Origin: Chloroflexota bacterium
GTDB taxonomy: Bacteria; Chloroflexota; UBA5177; JANWHV01
Assembly (NCBI GenBank): GCA_025450375.1
Contig: JANWHO010000191.1
Span: 1 to 5,865 of the forward strand
Length of the DNA stretch: 5,865 bases
Reading direction: 5' to 3'
The position numbers and the translations under genes are program-made. The notes under the pieces were generated by a model that saw only the letters and a program-made list of their open reading frames with translations, was not told where the DNA came from and searched no databases. Of the stretch, positions 4,933 to 5,865 are shown in pieces (the stretch's first letter is position 1; each line of letters opens with the position of its first letter).

Positions 4933-5865
4933 ATGTCTTTTGTACCGGTGGTCAATCCGCGGGCTCAGCGGGCCGGGCACCCGGGCACGGTGCTCGATGT
5001 GTTGCCCGGCAGCCTGGCGGAACAGGCCAAAATCGTGGCCGGTGACGTGGTGTTCTCGATCAATGGGCATCCGCTCCGCGACCCCATCGATTACCGCTTT
5101 TACGCCTCCGAGGACAAAGTGATCCTCGACCTCCGGCGCGGCGACCTCTCGCGCTTGGTGCGGGTCCGTAAGCACCCTGACGAGGATCTGGGGATCGTCC
5201 TGCCCGAACTCACCCTGGAGGACATTAGCGAGTGCGACAATCACTGTCCATTTTGCTTCGTCACCCAGCTCCCCAAGGGAATGCGCTCTACTCTGCACAT
5301 TAAAGATGATGATTATCGTTTCTCCTTTCTCAATGCCAGCTTCGTCACCTTGACCAATTTGACCGACGAGGACTGGGCGCGGATTGGCGAGCAGCGGCTC
5401 TCGCCGCTCTATCTCTCGGTTCACAGCACGAACCCCGTGCTGCGGGCCCGTTTGTTGGGGAATAAGCGCGCACCCGATATTCTGGAGCAGATAGACCGCC
5501 TGAATGCCTTGGGGATAGCCGTTCACACCCAACTGGTGCTCTGCCCAGGGATTAACGATACCGATGACCTGCACACGACCACTCGCGATCTTCTCGACCG
5601 CTACCCGATGGTCCGGACTATTTCCGCCGTCCCGGTGGGCCTTACTCGTATCCGCACCGAACGGACCGCGTCCTCGCGGAACCCCTTACGCCGGTTTCGC
5701 CCTGACGAGGCTCTGAGAGTAATTCGTGAGTTGCAGCCGTATCAAAAGGCCAACCGTGAGAGGTTGGGCGAGCCCATTGTCTTTCTCTCCGATGAATTCT
5801 ATTTGATGGCCAGGCGTCAGGTGCCGCCGCGTTCGCACTACACCGATTCATCGATCCTCGACAAC
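4933..5865 (+). CDS. DUF512 protein: PDZ-like plus radical-SAM iron-sulfur protein, C-terminus cut off
   Basis: The first 311 residues are present and the frame is open at the right edge; the family is about 430-460 residues, so the last third is missing. Residues about 18-80 form a PDZ-like domain (LPGSLAEQAKIVAGDVVFSI, then NGHPLRDPIDYRF). Residues 101-108 hold C-x3-C-x2-C (CDNHCPFC; C101, C105, C108), the radical-SAM pattern that binds a 4Fe-4S cluster, followed by QLPKGMR, HIKDDDYR and SFLN, which are hallmarks of this family. PLYLSVHSTNP, HTQLVLCPGIND and VPVGLTR continue the barrel. The DUF512 domain would start near the end of the visible part. The substrate and reaction are unknown. 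The start at ATG 4933 lacks a clear Shine-Dalgarno; an in-frame GTG at 4924 is an alternative. In many genomes this gene precedes the GTPase gene der, which may lie beyond the edge. Confidence 0.93.
   Translation, partial: MSFVPVVNPRAQRAGHPGTVLDVLPGSLAEQAKIVAGDVVFSINGHPLRDPIDYRFYASEDKVILDLRRGDLSRLVRVRKHPDEDLGIVLPELTLEDISECDNHCPFCFVTQLPKGMRSTLHIKDDDYRFSFLNASFVTLTNLTDEDWARIGEQRLSPLYLSVHSTNPVLRARLLGNKRAPDILEQIDRLNALGIAVHTQLVLCPGINDTDDLHTTTRDLLDRYPMVRTISAVPVGLTRIRTERTASSRNPLRRFRPDEALRVIRELQPYQKANRERLGEPIVFLSDEFYLMARRQVPPRSHYTDSSILDN

Noticed and set aside
4771..5574. Long minus-strand open frame of 267 codons
   Set aside because: It runs antisense to the DUF512 gene, whose family motifs are unmistakable on the plus strand. 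It also overlaps the divergent promoter gap, and its composition looks like a codon-bias shadow.

Overview
This is a GC-rich bacterial window of mostly conserved housekeeping genes, with an accessory left edge. The probable source is a member of Chloroflexota (Thermomicrobia-like). That guess rests on the run of pseudouridine synthase, cytidylate kinase and acyltransferase next to a DUF512 radical-SAM protein, plus high GC at third positions. It is an inference; no RNA gene or marker here proves it.

Left edge (1-693, minus strand). Reading leftwards there is a small unknown gene (403-693) with a textbook ribosome binding site. Next comes a broken or 5'-degraded antitoxin coding piece (130-294) resembling the toxin-binding domain of Xre/MbcA/ParS antitoxins. 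Directly after it is the first 43 codons of a RES-domain toxin (1-129), which runs off the window. This RES/antitoxin pair is the main accessory element.

Divergent gap (694-864). It separates the small minus-strand gene from pepA and carries a perfect 14-bp palindrome (733-746), a candidate operator. I found no convincing sigma-70 promoter there on either strand.

Central block (865-4523, plus strand). pepA (M17 leucyl aminopeptidase), an RsuA/RluB-type rRNA pseudouridine synthase, cmk (cytidylate kinase) and a PlsC-type 1-acylglycerol-3-phosphate acyltransferase follow each other closely. The last three are joined by 4-base ATGA and TTGA stop/start overlaps, so they are almost certainly co-transcribed and translationally coupled. 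The products serve peptide turnover, 23S rRNA modification, pyrimidine nucleotide supply and phospholipid synthesis. A small hairpin enclosing the Shine-Dalgarno-like AAGGAGG lies between pepA and the pseudouridine synthase.

Right part (4524-5865). A 66-residue protein with two membrane helices is encoded on the minus strand, convergent with plsC. Divergent from it is a PDZ plus radical-SAM DUF512 protein, cut by the right edge. The gap between them (4775-4932) holds a good rightward sigma-70-like promoter and a short inverted repeat. No tRNA, rRNA, CRISPR array or insertion sequence was seen.
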